Shown: positions 1 through 13,002 of the stretch, piece after piece
How the letters are laid out: each line of letters begins with the position of its first letter
Numbering within the stretch: the first letter of the stretch is position 1
Assembly: GCF_029227915.1 (NCBI RefSeq)
Contig: NC_079882.1
Location: forward strand, 9,736,001-9,796,000
DNA from: Hydractinia symbiolongicarpus
Lineage: Eukaryota; Cnidaria; Hydrozoa; Anthoathecata; Hydractiniidae
DNA length: 60,000 bases
Direction: 5' to 3'
The notes under the pieces: generated by a model
Seen by the model: the letters and a program-made list of their open reading frames with translations, nothing else
What the model was told of the DNA's origin: nothing
Databases searched by the model: none
Position numbers and translations under genes: made by a program

Positions 1-358
1 TTTTATTCTATGGATGCCTAAGGTTGTTGATATTATATTAAGAATAACAACAGAAAAATATGGGAAGCAACAAATTATTTTAGAATTAGCATCAACGTTT
101 TTTTTTAATTTGCAGCCTGTGGCAACAACTACAGTATACGTATTAGCTAATAAAGTCATTAAAGCAGAATGTGTTAAGTTTTTTCAGCATCGTCTGTTTA
201 AAAACAGAATCTTTACCGAAAAAGAAACACATTTAAAAAAAAGAACTCGTCCTGAAAGTTGAAAACAATCTTTTTTAAAAAGAAATTTTACCAAAAATTG
301 AAGACATTAAAAAAATATCCATACTAAAAGAAAGTTGGACAATTAAGTATATACTTAC
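1..358. other. PAK1IP1 intron, no assigned exon
   Basis: This lies downstream of the last PAK1IP1 exon seen and is read as intron. On the plus strand there is an open stretch at 14-262 whose second half follows a T-rich tract and an AG (118-119), so it resembles an exon after a splice acceptor. Its translation is basic and lysine-rich and matches no family I know. The missing C-terminal PAK1IP1 exons are not here on the minus strand. I do not call a gene. Confidence 0.4.
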
Positions 359-3300
359 ACTTATTTTGTAAACAGTCAGTTTACATCCAACTATAACAAC
401 ATAAGAATCTCCAGTAGGTGACCAGCGAACAAGTTCACCAACTTCAAAAAATAAAAGTATAACATTAACAAGTATGTATTGTCATATGATTTTTAAATGC
501 AAGTTTGTCACACAATAAACAGGCATACCTTCCTTCAGGCTAGTTGTGTATGCTGGTCTTCCTGTTAAAAGATTCCATGTTCTGAATAACAAGATGATGT
601 TCACATATTATAACAAACAAGCTTTCATTATTACAATGATGTAACAACGGATAAATAATTTGTTGTACAGATAATACAAACAGAAAAATGTAGAAACAGT
701 AATAATGCACACAATGTATAATAGAACGTACTTGATTGTTTTATCCTTTGAAACTGACAGCGCAAGCCTACCAGATGGATGAAGTGAAATTGAGTGAATT
801 GCGCCTCTAAATATTACATGCATAATATTTGACAGTATTATTGTTTGTATTTAGCTTTCAGTAAATGATTTGATATATAATAAAAAAAATTAAATTTAAA
901 CTAAAAGGCATAGCAGGCTTTTTTTAGAAGTATTTAGGTTGATGTGCCACAAAACGTTCACGTCAGCTGGACCATGAGGGTGTGCGAACCTATCTTGCTT
1001 GTGTAAAATAATTCAGGTGCAATATTTATATAGAACTTAAATTTCCAGGCCACTCTTTTACTTATTAAATTTTTTCATTATAATAAAAGAATAATAGGAA
1101 TATCCAACCACTTATTTTTTTTGGTTGTTTCTAGGCATATGCTACACATGCACATCATTGATCACTTCATAAGTCCCCCACCACATTAATGGATACCATC
1201 TTAGATGTGGAAAACGAAATTGATAATCTGATTCGCTTATGGAATGCACGCCAAATCGACTTCTTACCCAGCCTCCTATGAAGTTTTATTGTTTGCATTT
1301 TTTACCTTTGGGTAGTTAAACTAGAACTATATTATAAAATGATTTGCATGTGTTACTGTATTGTGGAATTACATCTGCTGCAATGTAAGTTTATAAAAAA
1401 TGAGAAGTCTTAAATATAGTTGAAACCATTTCTCTTGTTTGTGTGGTTTCGGTTCATTGTTACCTCTTTTCAATTAAAACTAGAGTGTGTTGTAAGATAT
1501 TATATTCTTAAGTTTACGATACTGTAATTTTATTGACAATTTTAATTTAAAAGCATGGTAATGAAAAAAAAGAAAACTCTTTTATACAATTGAAGCAAGA
1601 GCTTTTTTGTAACTTTTTAGCTAGCTTGCATGTGTTTAACTGCAGACATGTACATCAATTTATGATGGTGTGATTGAAATCATAATCTGCTTCAACTTGC
1701 TATGGTTGGTTTTGGATTGTGTTTCTTTTGTCTTTTTGTCTGCCTTTATACTTGTTAAGATATAAACAAAAAGTTGAAATGGCTTGAAAAATGATTTCCA
1801 TAAAAAAACCCGAGAAAGAGTTAATGTGATGTTGTAGCTGTAAAAAAAATACTTACAGTTAAACGAAATTTCCAAGATTAAAAACCCAGGGCCAGAAGCT
1901 TTTGCAGTTAGAAAGAAATGACTTTATTTCTGGCTCAGTTTGAAGCAGAAATAGAACACTGTGTGTAAAAATATATAAAAGATTTAAAGATTTAGTGTAA
2001 AATTGTATTTTTAGTCGACACAAAGCCAACATTTCAATTTAACTATGTTCTAAGCATACTTTTGTTCCCTATGCCAAATTTAACATGATGCAGAATCTGC
2101 ATAAACTATTTCACTTTAAAAAGATGCAACTACAATACATTCACAATGGTGACACACTCGATTCTGTTGTTCAATTCACACTTTAAAAAATCAAAGTAGT
2201 GTATGCTACATTGCCTGTGAACATTAATCATGCTAGCTTTTGAAGCCTATTAAATGTCTGATCAGTTGCTAAAAGAATTTTTTGGGCACAATAAAAACTT
2301 AAGACGTCTGGATGGAGCTAAGTTTGTGCAAATTTAAATCAGCTAAATGGGGCAATCAGCAATATTTTTAAAAAAATAATTTTTTGAGAAAACGATTTCA
2401 AAAATGGGCATTTTCAAAAGAATATCGAAACTCAAACCAAGCTGGTCATTATTCCTATTTCTCTATTTATTTATTTCTATTTTTCTAAACAACAGGCCTA
2501 TGTTTTTTAAACAATTCAAATTCTTATAAAAAATCATGATGCAAAATAACCAAAATAAAAAAAAGAGGCAGCTGTTGCTAAAAAAATCAAAACAAGAAGA
2601 AATAAATAAAGTTACAAAAGTGTTCACTTACACACTTTTTTTACAACAATATGCTTTATAAGAAAAAAAGGGAAGGATGTATTAAGTATTTTGAAGAGAA
2701 AATTGACACTTTCTGCACTCGCGAAGTGTTAATCCACATGCAAAAGAATTACCCACTGTCAGACACTGCAAGCATTAAGCAATGTGAAAATAAATTTATG
2801 TTGTAAAGGTATTATTTTTACAATTAGTTAAAAATACCTTTTGCAAAACTAAAGTAATGTTAATGCATATTTCTTGATTGACACAACAGTCCAAAAAAGC
2901 AATACAAAAAGTATTACATATTTACACATTAGTTCTGTCATGATAGCTACTTGGTTAGCACCTTGCATTAAGATACCATGGTTCACTGATAGTTTGAATT
3001 CCGTCATTTTTTTAAAATAAAATTTTTCGAACCAAACCTTGTTGTTGATGAGCAACTGCAATTTGGAACTTTGATAGTTAGTTACCAGTTCGAAACAAAT
3101 ACCATCCTTGCAGGCGACATAGTAAAAATGCAAAAAAGCTCTGCTCAGATTCATAAATAAGGTTCCATATGAAAATGCACTTTATCCAAACAAGGCATAT
3201 GATAAGAGGAAAGACAAGACAAACTTCTTCCAACAAATAGCTCTTCTAGTTGTGTGACTTCAAAATTACAAAATGTTATCGTTTGTTGCGAAGCAAAAAT

Positions 3301-6028
3301 AGCAAGGTTGTTTGTTTAAGAAAGCATGCCACCAAATGATTCTGTTTAGGGGTGTGTAATGACAGTCGCTAGTACATGCAATTTTCACGTATCACCCATC
3401 AAAAGTTTCCAGTACAAATCTTATGTTAACATTTTGATAAAAAAAACTTTTATTTAAAGAATAAACTTTATTTGTGAGGTTCCAAACCAGACTGACGAGC
3501 AAAAAATGGTAAAGATGTTAGAAAAAATTTTGAAAAAAAATCTCAGCGAGGCTATAATTTGAAATATTAGTTATAAAACCACACCCTACCTATGACCCTT
3601 TAATGTTTTCTCCAGTTCCCATGTTTTGCACTTCCATATACAGATTGTGCCATCTTCACTACCACTCAACATGTGTGATGTTCCACAAAACATTATACAA
3701 GTGATAGTCCCTAATGAAAAAGTGAGATACTTTGTAAACAAATAAAAATTTATTCTTTAAAAAATAATAAAAAAAAATTCTGTTACATACCAGATTGAGA
3801 AACTAACGTTCCCAATTCAAGATGTTTTTTCATATCAAATAATCTAAAATAAAAAGGCAGTTTGGTAGGCCTAGTCATAGATTGTGAGCGAAGCGCTCGT
3901 AAAAGACTTTTTTAAACATGCTCATGTAACTTCTTTATGTTCATATTTAGGTTTAGATCTTTTGCTAAAGATGCACGAAATACTAGCTAAGCCTGATATA
4001 CCATATTTATTTGTTATAGAGAACATTTAAGGAAGCTCCCGACAAATTTTCTTGAATGAGTAACAAGTGATGGAAATAAAAATGCCACTGTCTCTTTGTT
4101 ATGGGCAGCAATTACTTTCATATTGGTGGCAATTTAATTGTTGTCATTGAGCACTTTCCCTCTTCTCTCTTCCAAATTTAACAGTTTGACTACTGACCCA
4201 AATCATTTTTCTATAAAACACACATTCACAAGTTAGAAATGACAATCATCAGATTCTAAGACTTCAGACTAATAATAAACTACTACTTTAGTCAAGGTCA
4301 GAATAGCTAGCAAATACCAACTTATGTTTTCAATAACAACTCCATGCACAATGAAAACCCCACGCATTTTAAATTTAAAATTTTAACTTTTTCAAACTTA
4401 ATATACATTTCTTTGTCCCATACGTTGCTGCAAACTTTAGTTAAAAAGGAGGTTAACCCAGAATTTTCTTTTTAATTGGCCCATAAAATAATAAAGAAAT
4501 ATAACTTAGTTTCTAAATGTTGTGTTTTTCTCGAAACTACAATCTTGGTCAAAATATGTGGAGGCAAGAGACAGAACATTTTGTAGTTCCTCACCACAAG
4601 TAATTGCATAGACTATTTCTATATCAAATTCATGCATTTGAACTTCTCAATGCTCAGTTTTCAGTTAGGATAATAGGATAATAATTAGTTTCCCCAAATT
4701 TGGACATATTCTAGGAAATATGACTATATTTACCCATATTTGGAAAATGACAAAAAAACTGCCTATGTCTGAATATTTTTGTTTATTGTAGCTTCTGCCT
4801 TACTACCGTATTTTCCGGTATATAACCTGCAGGTTATAAGTTGATTTTTATGACTTTCACTGTTGCTGCAGGTTATAATGTGGTGAGGGTTATGTGATAA
4901 GTTTTATAATTGTGAAATTTAAAGTTTATTAAAACTGCATGCATGATCCTATACCTTCGTAACCATGCTTCACCTACGTGATTTAATTTTGTTTCACACA
5001 TTGAAATTGTTTGCCAGTGCTCTTGGATTTTTACCTAAATTGAGACGTCTCCGAAAAAATAGTTGATTAGATTAATATTTAAGGGCGTTTTGGACCTTTC
5101 GTTTCTGAAAAATCTATGAATTTAATTAATAACCCTTTTTACCCTATATGGTCCTGATTTTTTATCTACAAGAATGTGGGCGCATGTACAAACATATCAC
5201 GAGCTCTCTCTAAAACACAATTCTGTAGCTCATTTTTCTTTTGTGCTGAATGCAATTCTAATCTATTTATTTCTTTGCCTTCACATTGAGTACATTAAAA
5301 TGATTTGCCTTTGGCAATAGAGCATTCTAGCAGGTATCATTTTTAGGTTTAATTTACAAGTATTTCACAACCTAGTGCCCAGGACTTAATTATTAATTCC
5401 TGTTCAAAATATTGAAAAAAAATAAAATAAAATGTATAGATGATAATTTTCTTTTTTTATCTTCGATACCTTTAAGCAACAGGTGACCATTAAAGTAATA
5501 AAAAAAAATTAATTAGAAAATAAAATTGATTAGACACATGCAACTATCTCCTCCCCTTTCCTTGCCATTCATTTTATCATGCACACTGTGATTGCTGAGA
5601 TATAAATGGATAACAAAATTATACAAACATTAGAAAAGAATGTTCCGTACATCGCTGTTAGAGACAATCCGTTAATGTTGTTTATTTTTATGCCAGAAAA
5701 CTCAAATATACATAAAAAAGAGAGATTTTACTTTTTTTGGTTTTTTTGTTTGCTTGTTTGACCGAAGGAAGCAAGAGTTATCATTGGCTGAAACTAATTT
5801 CTACAAATAAAAAAAAACAGCATTGTCTGATTTAGTACTGTCACCATTAGCAGAAAAACGACTTGGTCAAATTAATTTACTTGTTGCTCATTAATTTTCC
5901 CTAGATATAAACAAATACCTTATAGTCTCATCTGTGCTGCCAGAAGCTAGATATCTACCTCCTGTAGATACAGATTTAATGCATCCAGTATGGCCTTGGT
6001 CAGTGAATAATGGTTTAAATTGCCATTC
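359..6028 (-). CDS. PAK1IP1: PAK1IP1 (MAK11-like) WD40 protein, partial at both ends
   Basis: WD-repeat protein of the PAK1IP1/MAK11 family, a nucleolar factor of 60S ribosome assembly that also binds PAK kinases in vertebrates (family knowledge). Six exons on the minus strand join in phase with GT-AG borders: 5919-6028, 3791-3843, 3590-3710, 732-806, 529-581 and 359-441. The joined product contains three WD blades with diagnostic motifs: ASGSTDETIRLFDMKK, SGSEDGTICIWKCKTWE, and HPSGRLALSVSKDKTIKTWN, ending in a segment with RWSPTGDSYVV. This order and spacing match the N-terminal two thirds of animal PAK1IP1. The exon holding the start codon was not found upstream of 6028. The C-terminal blades and lysine-rich tail should lie beyond the left edge. 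No breaks are seen in the exons present, so the gene looks functional. Assignment is firm; the 5' limit is not. Confidence 0.9.
4800..4920. repeat. Possible single end of a MITE-like element
   Basis: Inside the large PAK1IP1 intron, the stretch starting at about 4803 has the form ACCGTATTTTCCGG followed by two copies of GCAGGTTATAA about 50 bases apart. Terminal sequences of this type are common on short non-autonomous DNA elements in invertebrates. No matching inverted partner was found nearby, so this may be a solo end or a coincidence. Confidence 0.25.
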
Positions 6029-6230
6029 CTAAAACAAATTATGAAGCATTCTATAAATCAATATTAATGTATTTAGCCTGTGTCACCTTTTTGAAAAAAA
6101 TTAGTTACCTACTTGGTTCCTTGATTTAGAAACAAATTCTTAGCTTTTTTATACGCAAGGTGCAGGAAAATCAACTTACAGTTCTAATTTTAAAGCCTTT
6201 AAGTCTGATATTTTTTTATTTTGTTTAAAT

Positions 6231-6902
6231 GGATCCTGAGGTACTTTTACAAGTTGGACTGAAAGATTTTTATAGAAATTCCCAATGACATATTCACTTT
6301 TTTTAAATATTTGTTTTTCTTGTCGCCTAGATGGCCGCTTCGATCTTCTTGCTCGTTAAAAATTTCAAACTAGCTCCAGTCCTTTTTAGTGGCACATGAC
6401 CCTATTACGTAGTATTTCAGTAGCGTTCGCAAATTTATGAATTTCACTTGCTATTATTAATGACCTTTATAGACAAAAACAATTAATATACTGTCGTAAC
6501 AAAGTTAAAAAAAGTCCATGTACTTTCCACATCGATCCCTGTACGAAAGATTTGTTGTTGTTTTTTAAAAAATAATTCAACATCATATACTAGCAGTCTA
6601 AGCAATAAAACAAAAAAATATTGTATTAGCAGCAGGTGTGTGCATGATTTCTTTTATTTCAAATTTAAAAGAATTTATTTCAACAAAAAGGTTGTAAAAA
6701 TAACTGATCTATAACCTGTCGACCTAGGCGGGGTATGATGGTCAAGTGGGTATCGCCAACCTTGCTCTCAACAATCCTTGAGGATGAGGTTGCCTAAGTT
6801 ACTCAGTAGATGGCGTTTATTTAAAGCATTACGGTATATCATTTAGCATTTCTTATGCAAATATTTCAAACGAGTCCAACTTGTAAAAGGACCTTGGGAT
6901 CC
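6231..6902. mobile_element. MITE-like element with ~30-bp inverted ends
   Basis: The left end at 6231-6260 and the right end at 6873-6902 are inverted copies with a few mismatches; both begin GGATCC and share the core CTTTTACAAGTTGGACT. The 672-bp interior has no coding potential. This is the form of a non-autonomous DNA transposon (MITE). A clean target-site duplication was not identified, so the superfamily is not assigned. Confidence 0.55.
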
Positions 6903-8059
6903 CTTTATATTTACTTAAATATTCCTGCCATAAACAAGTGTTTCAGCCTATGAAATAAAGTCAGGTTTACCGGGTCTATACAATAAAGCCGAGTTAATGT
7001 TATATTTTCAAAAAAATTAGTGCAAATCCTTTCTATGAATTGTGAAACCCAACATTCATTGAAAATCTAATTTATTGCAATAATTATAGTTGCTTGTAAC
7101 AGGGGGTTCAACCAATTCTCTTTAAAATTTTTGTATATAAACTTTTGTGGTTAAACATTGGCTATTACATTTGGTTACATTAAGTTTTGATTTGCTCCAC
7201 TTATGGTGAGACATGCTAAAGAAAAATGACCTGTCAACAATTGATTCCCATCTTCCTATTGACACATGACCTTTTAATATTTGATTCCCCTTCTTTCCCT
7301 GTTATCAGTTTAAAAAACTTTAAATAGTAGTTAATTTTAATACAGCGAAACAGGTCATAAAGGTCTTTCACAGAGTCTATGAATCCACTACTACACTGCT
7401 ACACTAACCACATAGAGGTGAAGACCATCAGTGTAGAATATTGTGAACAAAAATGATTTGAAGAGCAAAAAATGCCTCTAAAGTTCCTCTTGAAATATGA
7501 TGGTAGGAATAATATGTCATATTATTGTGCAAAGATTGTACTTTTCCCTTGCATTCCTTACCTACCACGTGTCCATGGTGATTGTTACTTTTAGGTTACT
7601 CTAAACTTCTTCTTTTTACTTAATTTTGTTCTCAATAATTAGTATATACTTTATAATACCTTCTCTGATTTTTTTTTACAAAACTGCAAATTTTTTTAAA
7701 AAATGGAAAACATTACGCTGTTTTACTGTTTTGTTTGGTATATTTTTTTGTCTGCGTAAATCATAACTTGCATTACATAAGCAAATTCACTATTATAAAT
7801 GCAGCATTTTAGGCCCTGCCATGAGATTTAGTTGCGAGTGTGCCAAATTGCATGTGCAAGTAATTGCTGACGTAAAATACGAAGATACCGTAGTTGCATC
7901 GTCAAATAAATTGCCAACGTAATTTTGTTGTGAAATTTGAATGAATGCCACGATTAAAAACGGTCAGTGTTATTATGAAGAACGTAAGGTATAGAGAACA
8001 TTAAAGTCGGCCCCTTTCCTTCATGATGACACTGTTATGCTCGGCTGGTGCATTACACT

Positions 8060-8493
8060 AGGGTGACCACTAATAAAATGAAAACAAATGAAGGATATTA
8101 AGGAGAATTAAGGAGACAAATTGACATTTTAAAGGATATTTTGATGCAAACAAGAATAAAAAAAAAAGGATAATTAAGGAGAAAAACAATTTTATTTCTC
8201 TATCTATATGTTACATACTATGTTCTATGATAAGAAAATAATACATATTATACAATTATGGCCTGAAAGATAGGAAATTAGGATTTCAGGTAACAGAGAA
8301 ATATGTCTTATTTTACTGGTGGCAATCCATGAACACATTTACAAAAAAGTTACGATCAGAAAAAATAAGAAATAAGGAGAAATTAAGGAGAATAGCTAAA
8401 ATTTTAATTTTTTTAAGTATATTTTAAGTACTTTTCAGGAGATTTTCTTTTTCTAAGGTTTATTTCAGGAATTTAAGGAGGAGTGGTCACCCT
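8060..8493. mobile_element. Short non-autonomous DNA element, possibly hAT-like
   Basis: Perfect 12-bp inverted ends, AGGGTGACCACT at 8060-8071 and AGTGGTCACCCT at 8482-8493, enclose a non-coding interior rich in AAGGA/AAGGAG motifs. The sequence TACACT occurs directly before the left end and one base after the right end, which looks like a target-site duplication of about 6 bp with an uncertain border. The terminal sequence resembles hAT-type ends (inference). No transposase is present. Confidence 0.6.
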
Positions 8494-11400
8494 GTACACT
8501 GAGATTTGAACGAAAGACAGAAGACCATTTGGAACCATGCCACTAGCCAGTTCGATCTTCATCGTCACAGAGAATACTGCGAGAAGAGTGCGCACCCACG
8601 CAAGTTAAATATAACCAGGACATGGGAGGGGTTAGGTGTCCTGTACCTTAATACAGCTTTCGGACGAATGTTCTTGTGATGTAATACTAAAGAAGAAACA
8701 TGTTGAATAAAGTTTAAAAAATCTTTTTAAAGTGGGAAAGAGGAATCAAATGTTTAATAATAATAATAATCGTAAAAATTGTATATCATATTAAAAAGCA
8801 GTCCAGAAGTTCTGTCTCCCACACGACACGACAAGCAATAAGTCAGCCCTGCCCTCGGTTTTGTGAGAAGAGGTGTTCTGCGAAGACTGTAACAATTGAG
8901 TCTTCTGTACAGTTTTGCTTCATGTTAAGCTGTGTCAGCGACAAGCATTTTCGAAGCATGCCATTGGCGACTTCTGCAATATACAACTTAATGATGCCCT
9001 AACCTATCAAATCTTATCATTATGACTTGTGGATAATGATAAAAATATAAAGCAATTAAGTTCATAATGAAAACAAAAGATATGCAAAGGTTCTTTATGT
9101 AGACATGAGATCGTTACATGACGTCCTCTAACTCGCGTAAAGTAAGATTTAAGCGGTACTGTACCCTGTTCTAAATTAATTTCACGCATGTAAATTATCT
9201 TTTCGTAGTGTGGTTAAAAGCGCGTAATCACCCTGTAGGCAACGTTTTTTGAGGTACCTATTTTATAGTAAAAATTGAAAGATATACAGGAGAAAACATT
9301 ATCCTGGAAATTTTATTTAAAACTGACAACCAGAACATGTTCAAATGTTTCATAGAAGTAGCAAACTCACCCCAATTTCTCTTAGCCTACAGAACCGCCA
9401 TTACATTTAATTGCACGAATCATGCGATAATAAACGCACTGCAAAATCGATCACATGGTTACTGGATTCATTCCATTACAAAAAAATAATGAATGAGGAA
9501 GAGTATCCATAGCTGTGATTCCATTGTAATGCTTTTATAAATGTATCCACAAAGTTCCGAACATGATAAATCAGATAAACCAATCGAAGTTTCTGTGTTA
9601 TTCTTTATTATTTAAATGTTTTAACTTACTGAAATCAGACTTCTTTGCAACACTGACCACTTCTTGTTGTTTTTTCTGAAAACAACTTTGCCTCGCTAGC
9701 TATCTTACCTTCTGATTATATTCCTTTGTTCAAACAGTTAGTCGTTTCCTTACGTGGACATTATCAGATCTAGACAATTAGAATATCAAAATTTTCAGAA
9801 TTTCCCCTTTCATGCTCTAAATTTAATTATCTCCATAGTGCTGCAACTATTTTTAACTATCACAATGAGCATTCTCCCCCATTGGGTATTTTGGCTTATA
9901 ATATGCAGTAATCCCTGTCAGGCTAATGAAAAAAGAAAGAGCGTGATAAGCATTAATTATCATAATTAATAACCATGAGGCAATGCTGTGGTTTCTTCTT
10001 TCTGTTTTGTTTTGTCTGGTCTCCAAAAACAATGACGAATAGAAAAGAAACAAATTAAATATAAGTGGAGAAAGTGATACAGATGTTTTTACGCGCGGCC
10101 ACTTTTTTAAAACAGAACCTAAATTTCTTTCCACTTTTTGATGCTATATTTTGCAAAGATAAAACAAGCCAAAAAGAACAGCATGGTGAATGGAGCCTAC
10201 CATATCGGGGATTTTATTGAACTCCATCTCAGAGCCCATTTAAAGTTAAGGCAGTTTATTTACTTACGGTTTCGCACGAACATTTTGCGACAGCCCGCTT
10301 ATTAGACAAGAATAAGAGATCAACAAGATTTTGCGTGTGTGTGCCCAATTACACGCCTTGGACATTTTGCGCGTGTGTGGACAAGCTAGGTCAGAAAGTA
10401 ACTAATAATTACTGAATTCTTTAGCCACACCTAATATATTTTTGATATAAATTTTTTTTAAAAGTAGAAGGTTCTCCTTTAATCAACAAACTCTGACTGC
10501 ATAAACAATGGGTGGCAACTTAATGAATAATGAATAATAAAATTTTCCTGATTTGTTACAACTGTGATGTAATTTCTCTTGGCCTAATCACACATGTACT
10601 GATAAGAAAATATTTTGCCATCAGTAAAATGACAACAATTCGGCGATTCGGTTCAGCTTTGTTACCACTTTGTGCTTAATTGACGAATCACATTTGTGCT
10701 ACATCCGCCATTTTTAAAATTTCGCAGGGTAAAAACAAACCTAGTTCGTAGGGGGAAGAATGCTAAAAAATGTGGAAATGGAAGAATAATTAGCTAACAA
10801 AAGGTAAGCACAATAAAAATCTGTCTGGAAATGATGCTTAGCTATCTAGATTTTGCTTCAAAAAATTATCTTTGTTCAAAATTCCTAATGTTGTTCTTAA
10901 AACTCCACAATATGTCCAGCTCTGCACTCTCTTCACCTAAAATACCGAAACTCACCTCCAAAAAAATTGTTATGACGTAAAACCGAATCGCCTAATGGGC
11001 ATGGGCTTCCACAAAAACTTATGCTAAGTAACAATAAATCGTGAACGTCGATAAAAAACAATTACTCAAACAACTTAAAAAAAAAGATTAAAGCAATTGC
11101 ACCTCTTTACCATCCTCACAATTTCTTGCAAAATTGAAACCAAATAGCACATGGTTATAAGTTCCGACCACAATCTCCATCTTAAGTTAGGTTGTTATTG
11201 ACTTTCTCACCCATGTTTCTTGTTTTTTTTAACCGAATGGATGAGCGAGACAGAGAAATTTTGACTGTTCTTTCATGTCGTGCACACAGAGTAAAGGGTG
11301 GGCGTCTTAAAGATCCGCCCTGAACAACCTCATCATCCCTCCCCTAAAACACTTTACGCCCGCCTCCCCTGATGCGCGCTCTTATATATAACATGATTTG

Positions 11401-12289
11401 ATAAAAATAAAAATATTGATTGAAATTGAGAATAGCATTTCACTTAACAGATAAATACTTGTTTCTCTTGATAGCTAGTGACTCGCTTAATCATTTGTAA
11501 AAAGATTTAGCTTCACATCCTCTCCCTTTCACAAACGGCGTGAAATGTCCAAAATCCGTTGGTTTAATACGGCGTTACATTTCTCTTCATTGGTGTCACT
11601 TTTTTTGAATTTTGGTATTTCTATACCTTCCAGCGGGTTGAAGACTGTTAAAAAAATGTTTTCTGTGGCCATAGGCGGCGAGAAAAGAGACCCGGGGACG
11701 AGGTTGACCCCCTCTCAAACTGTTGCGCGCAATATCGCCCTGGGCTTCTTCTATTTTGAGGCTGGCGATTTGTTAACAGTCAAATAAGGGCTAATTTTTT
11801 TGAACGAGGGAACAAGGATGATTTTTCGCGTTGTGAAAAAGAGGTTGGACGAGGTTGCCGCTTTGGTTGCCGTCTCAGCGTGTGCGTGTGTGGAAAGAAG
11901 CGACTATTAATGGGATGGAACTATTCTTATAACGCAATCATCCCTTCTACTGGTGAAACTGAAGGGCTTCAGGCAGCGTTTAAAAAGTTCAGCTTTAGCT
12001 TAAAGTAGTCTGAAAGAGGGAAGTAAAATTTCAATGAGGGTAGGTGTAAATACCTCACGTAAACACACAATCTGTAAATCCGTAATTTGTGCAATAATTG
12101 CAGAGGCAGGACAACATCGATCCTAGGGCATGTAGCGTTTTTGATATAATGAAGCAATATTCTAACTATATATATTCCATAAAATGATTAGTTGAATTTA
12201 CCAAGGTCTATGTGAGAGTGTGCATCTAAAAATATTTACAAATGTCCATAACATCAGTAATTAATTATTTTGTTTTTACATTTTTCCTG

Positions 12290-12440
12290 AAAATATTGAG
12301 AGTTGAGTTATCATCAGATAAAAATTTATTCCATAGGTATGGCCCCCTATGTCTAATTGAAAATGTGCAAGATTTTAATAAAATCTTTGGCACTTGATAA
12401 TTATTTTTGAAAATCTAGTATCATATTTGTTGTATTGAAC
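12290..12440 (-). pseudogene. Non-LTR retrotransposon ORF2, 3' end (left of Polinton)
   Basis: Read on the minus strand, this segment encodes a decayed version of the tail of a non-LTR retrotransposon reverse transcriptase ORF: a YDTRF motif followed about 20 residues later by FSIRHRGPYLWNKF-like coding in shifted frames. That TR-F and G-P-x-L-W-N spacing is typical of the C-terminus of CR1/Jockey-type ORF2 proteins (family knowledge). The upstream part of the same ORF lies on the far side of the Polinton at 19801-20260, so both are one element split by the insertion. Stops and frameshifts show it is dead. Confidence 0.6.
12435..12440. repeat. Left target-site duplication of the Polinton (TTGAAC)
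   Basis: TTGAAC directly precedes the left terminal repeat and recurs at 19800-19805 at the right border. Six-base duplications are characteristic of Polinton/Maverick integration. The right copy shares its first T with the end of the repeat, so the duplication could also be read as the 5-bp TGAAC. Confidence 0.7.
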
Positions 12441-12666
12441 AGAGATAGGGAAATGTATGTTCTAGCACAGTCGCACATACGCGCACGCCACAATCAACCA
12501 CAAAAAATCCCTGCCGATCCAGTACCATATAAAACCATGCAGTGCCTATCAAGGGTTATTCCCTAATAATCAGTGCTTAGCCATGTAAAGTCCCTAATAG
12601 TCAATTCATAGCAGTAACGTCATCAAAAATCATACAAAAATGAGTCAAAATTTCTAGCACAATTCC
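12441..12666. repeat. Polinton left terminal inverted repeat
   Basis: This 226-bp sequence matches the reverse complement of 19575-19800 with about a dozen substitutions and single-base indels, i.e. roughly 95 percent identity counted by eye. It begins AGAGATAGGGAAATG. The accumulated differences indicate that the copy is not very recent. Confidence 0.9.
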
Positions 12667-12818
12667 TGATACTCGCCAAATCCTCTATTCTGTATAAGCT
12701 ATTGTGGATCTCAATTCGAGTCACCCTCTGATCGGGCCTGAGTTTACGGATGGTAAACTCGTTGTTGCTGTACAGGTTCAGCCATATAGGCATGATACTG
12801 ATGGATGTTAGAGGTATC
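12667..12818 (-). pseudogene. Polinton minus-strand ORF fragment, possibly structural
   Basis: Just inside the left repeat an open minus-strand frame of about 50 codons runs into the repeat. It contains the segment IMPIWLNLYSNNEFTIRKL followed by RPDQRVTRIEI, with regular amphipathic composition and normal codon use, unlike the surrounding host DNA. It lacks a start and is truncated by the repeat. The position and style suggest the residue of a structural gene lost by internal deletion, but no family can be named with confidence. Confidence 0.4.
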
Positions 12819-13002
12819 CTACTATCCAGTCCTCAAATATTGTAGGTGGTATACAGTTGTTTCATCCTTTGTTTTAAGAAAGGATGAACATGTATTCGTA
12901 CAACCCCAAGGCAAGGTAAAAAATTAACAGGGGAGAATAGGCACTTGGTGTTACAAATCTTGAGCATCAGGGCTTGTACGTGTCTACGGACTCGCAATTG
13001 AG

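Larger units (their letters stand above)
6029..12290. other. Gene-free spacer between PAK1IP1 and the retroelement/Polinton nest
   Basis: No exon chain could be built on either strand. The spacer holds two short inverted-repeat elements (separate entries) and otherwise AT-rich sequence with scattered stops. The start exon and promoter of PAK1IP1 must lie here, but no convincing minus-strand exon with an ATG and a GT donor was recognised. The block 11520-11900 is richer in G+C than its surroundings and has an 80-codon plus-strand ORF at 11545-11787 with no recognisable domain. Confidence 0.5.

Noticed and set aside
6720-6810. tRNA-like stretch with a box A resembling TGGTCAAGTGG
   Set aside because: No box B or acceptor stem at the right spacing; it lies inside the MITE at 6231-6902 and does not fold as a tRNA.
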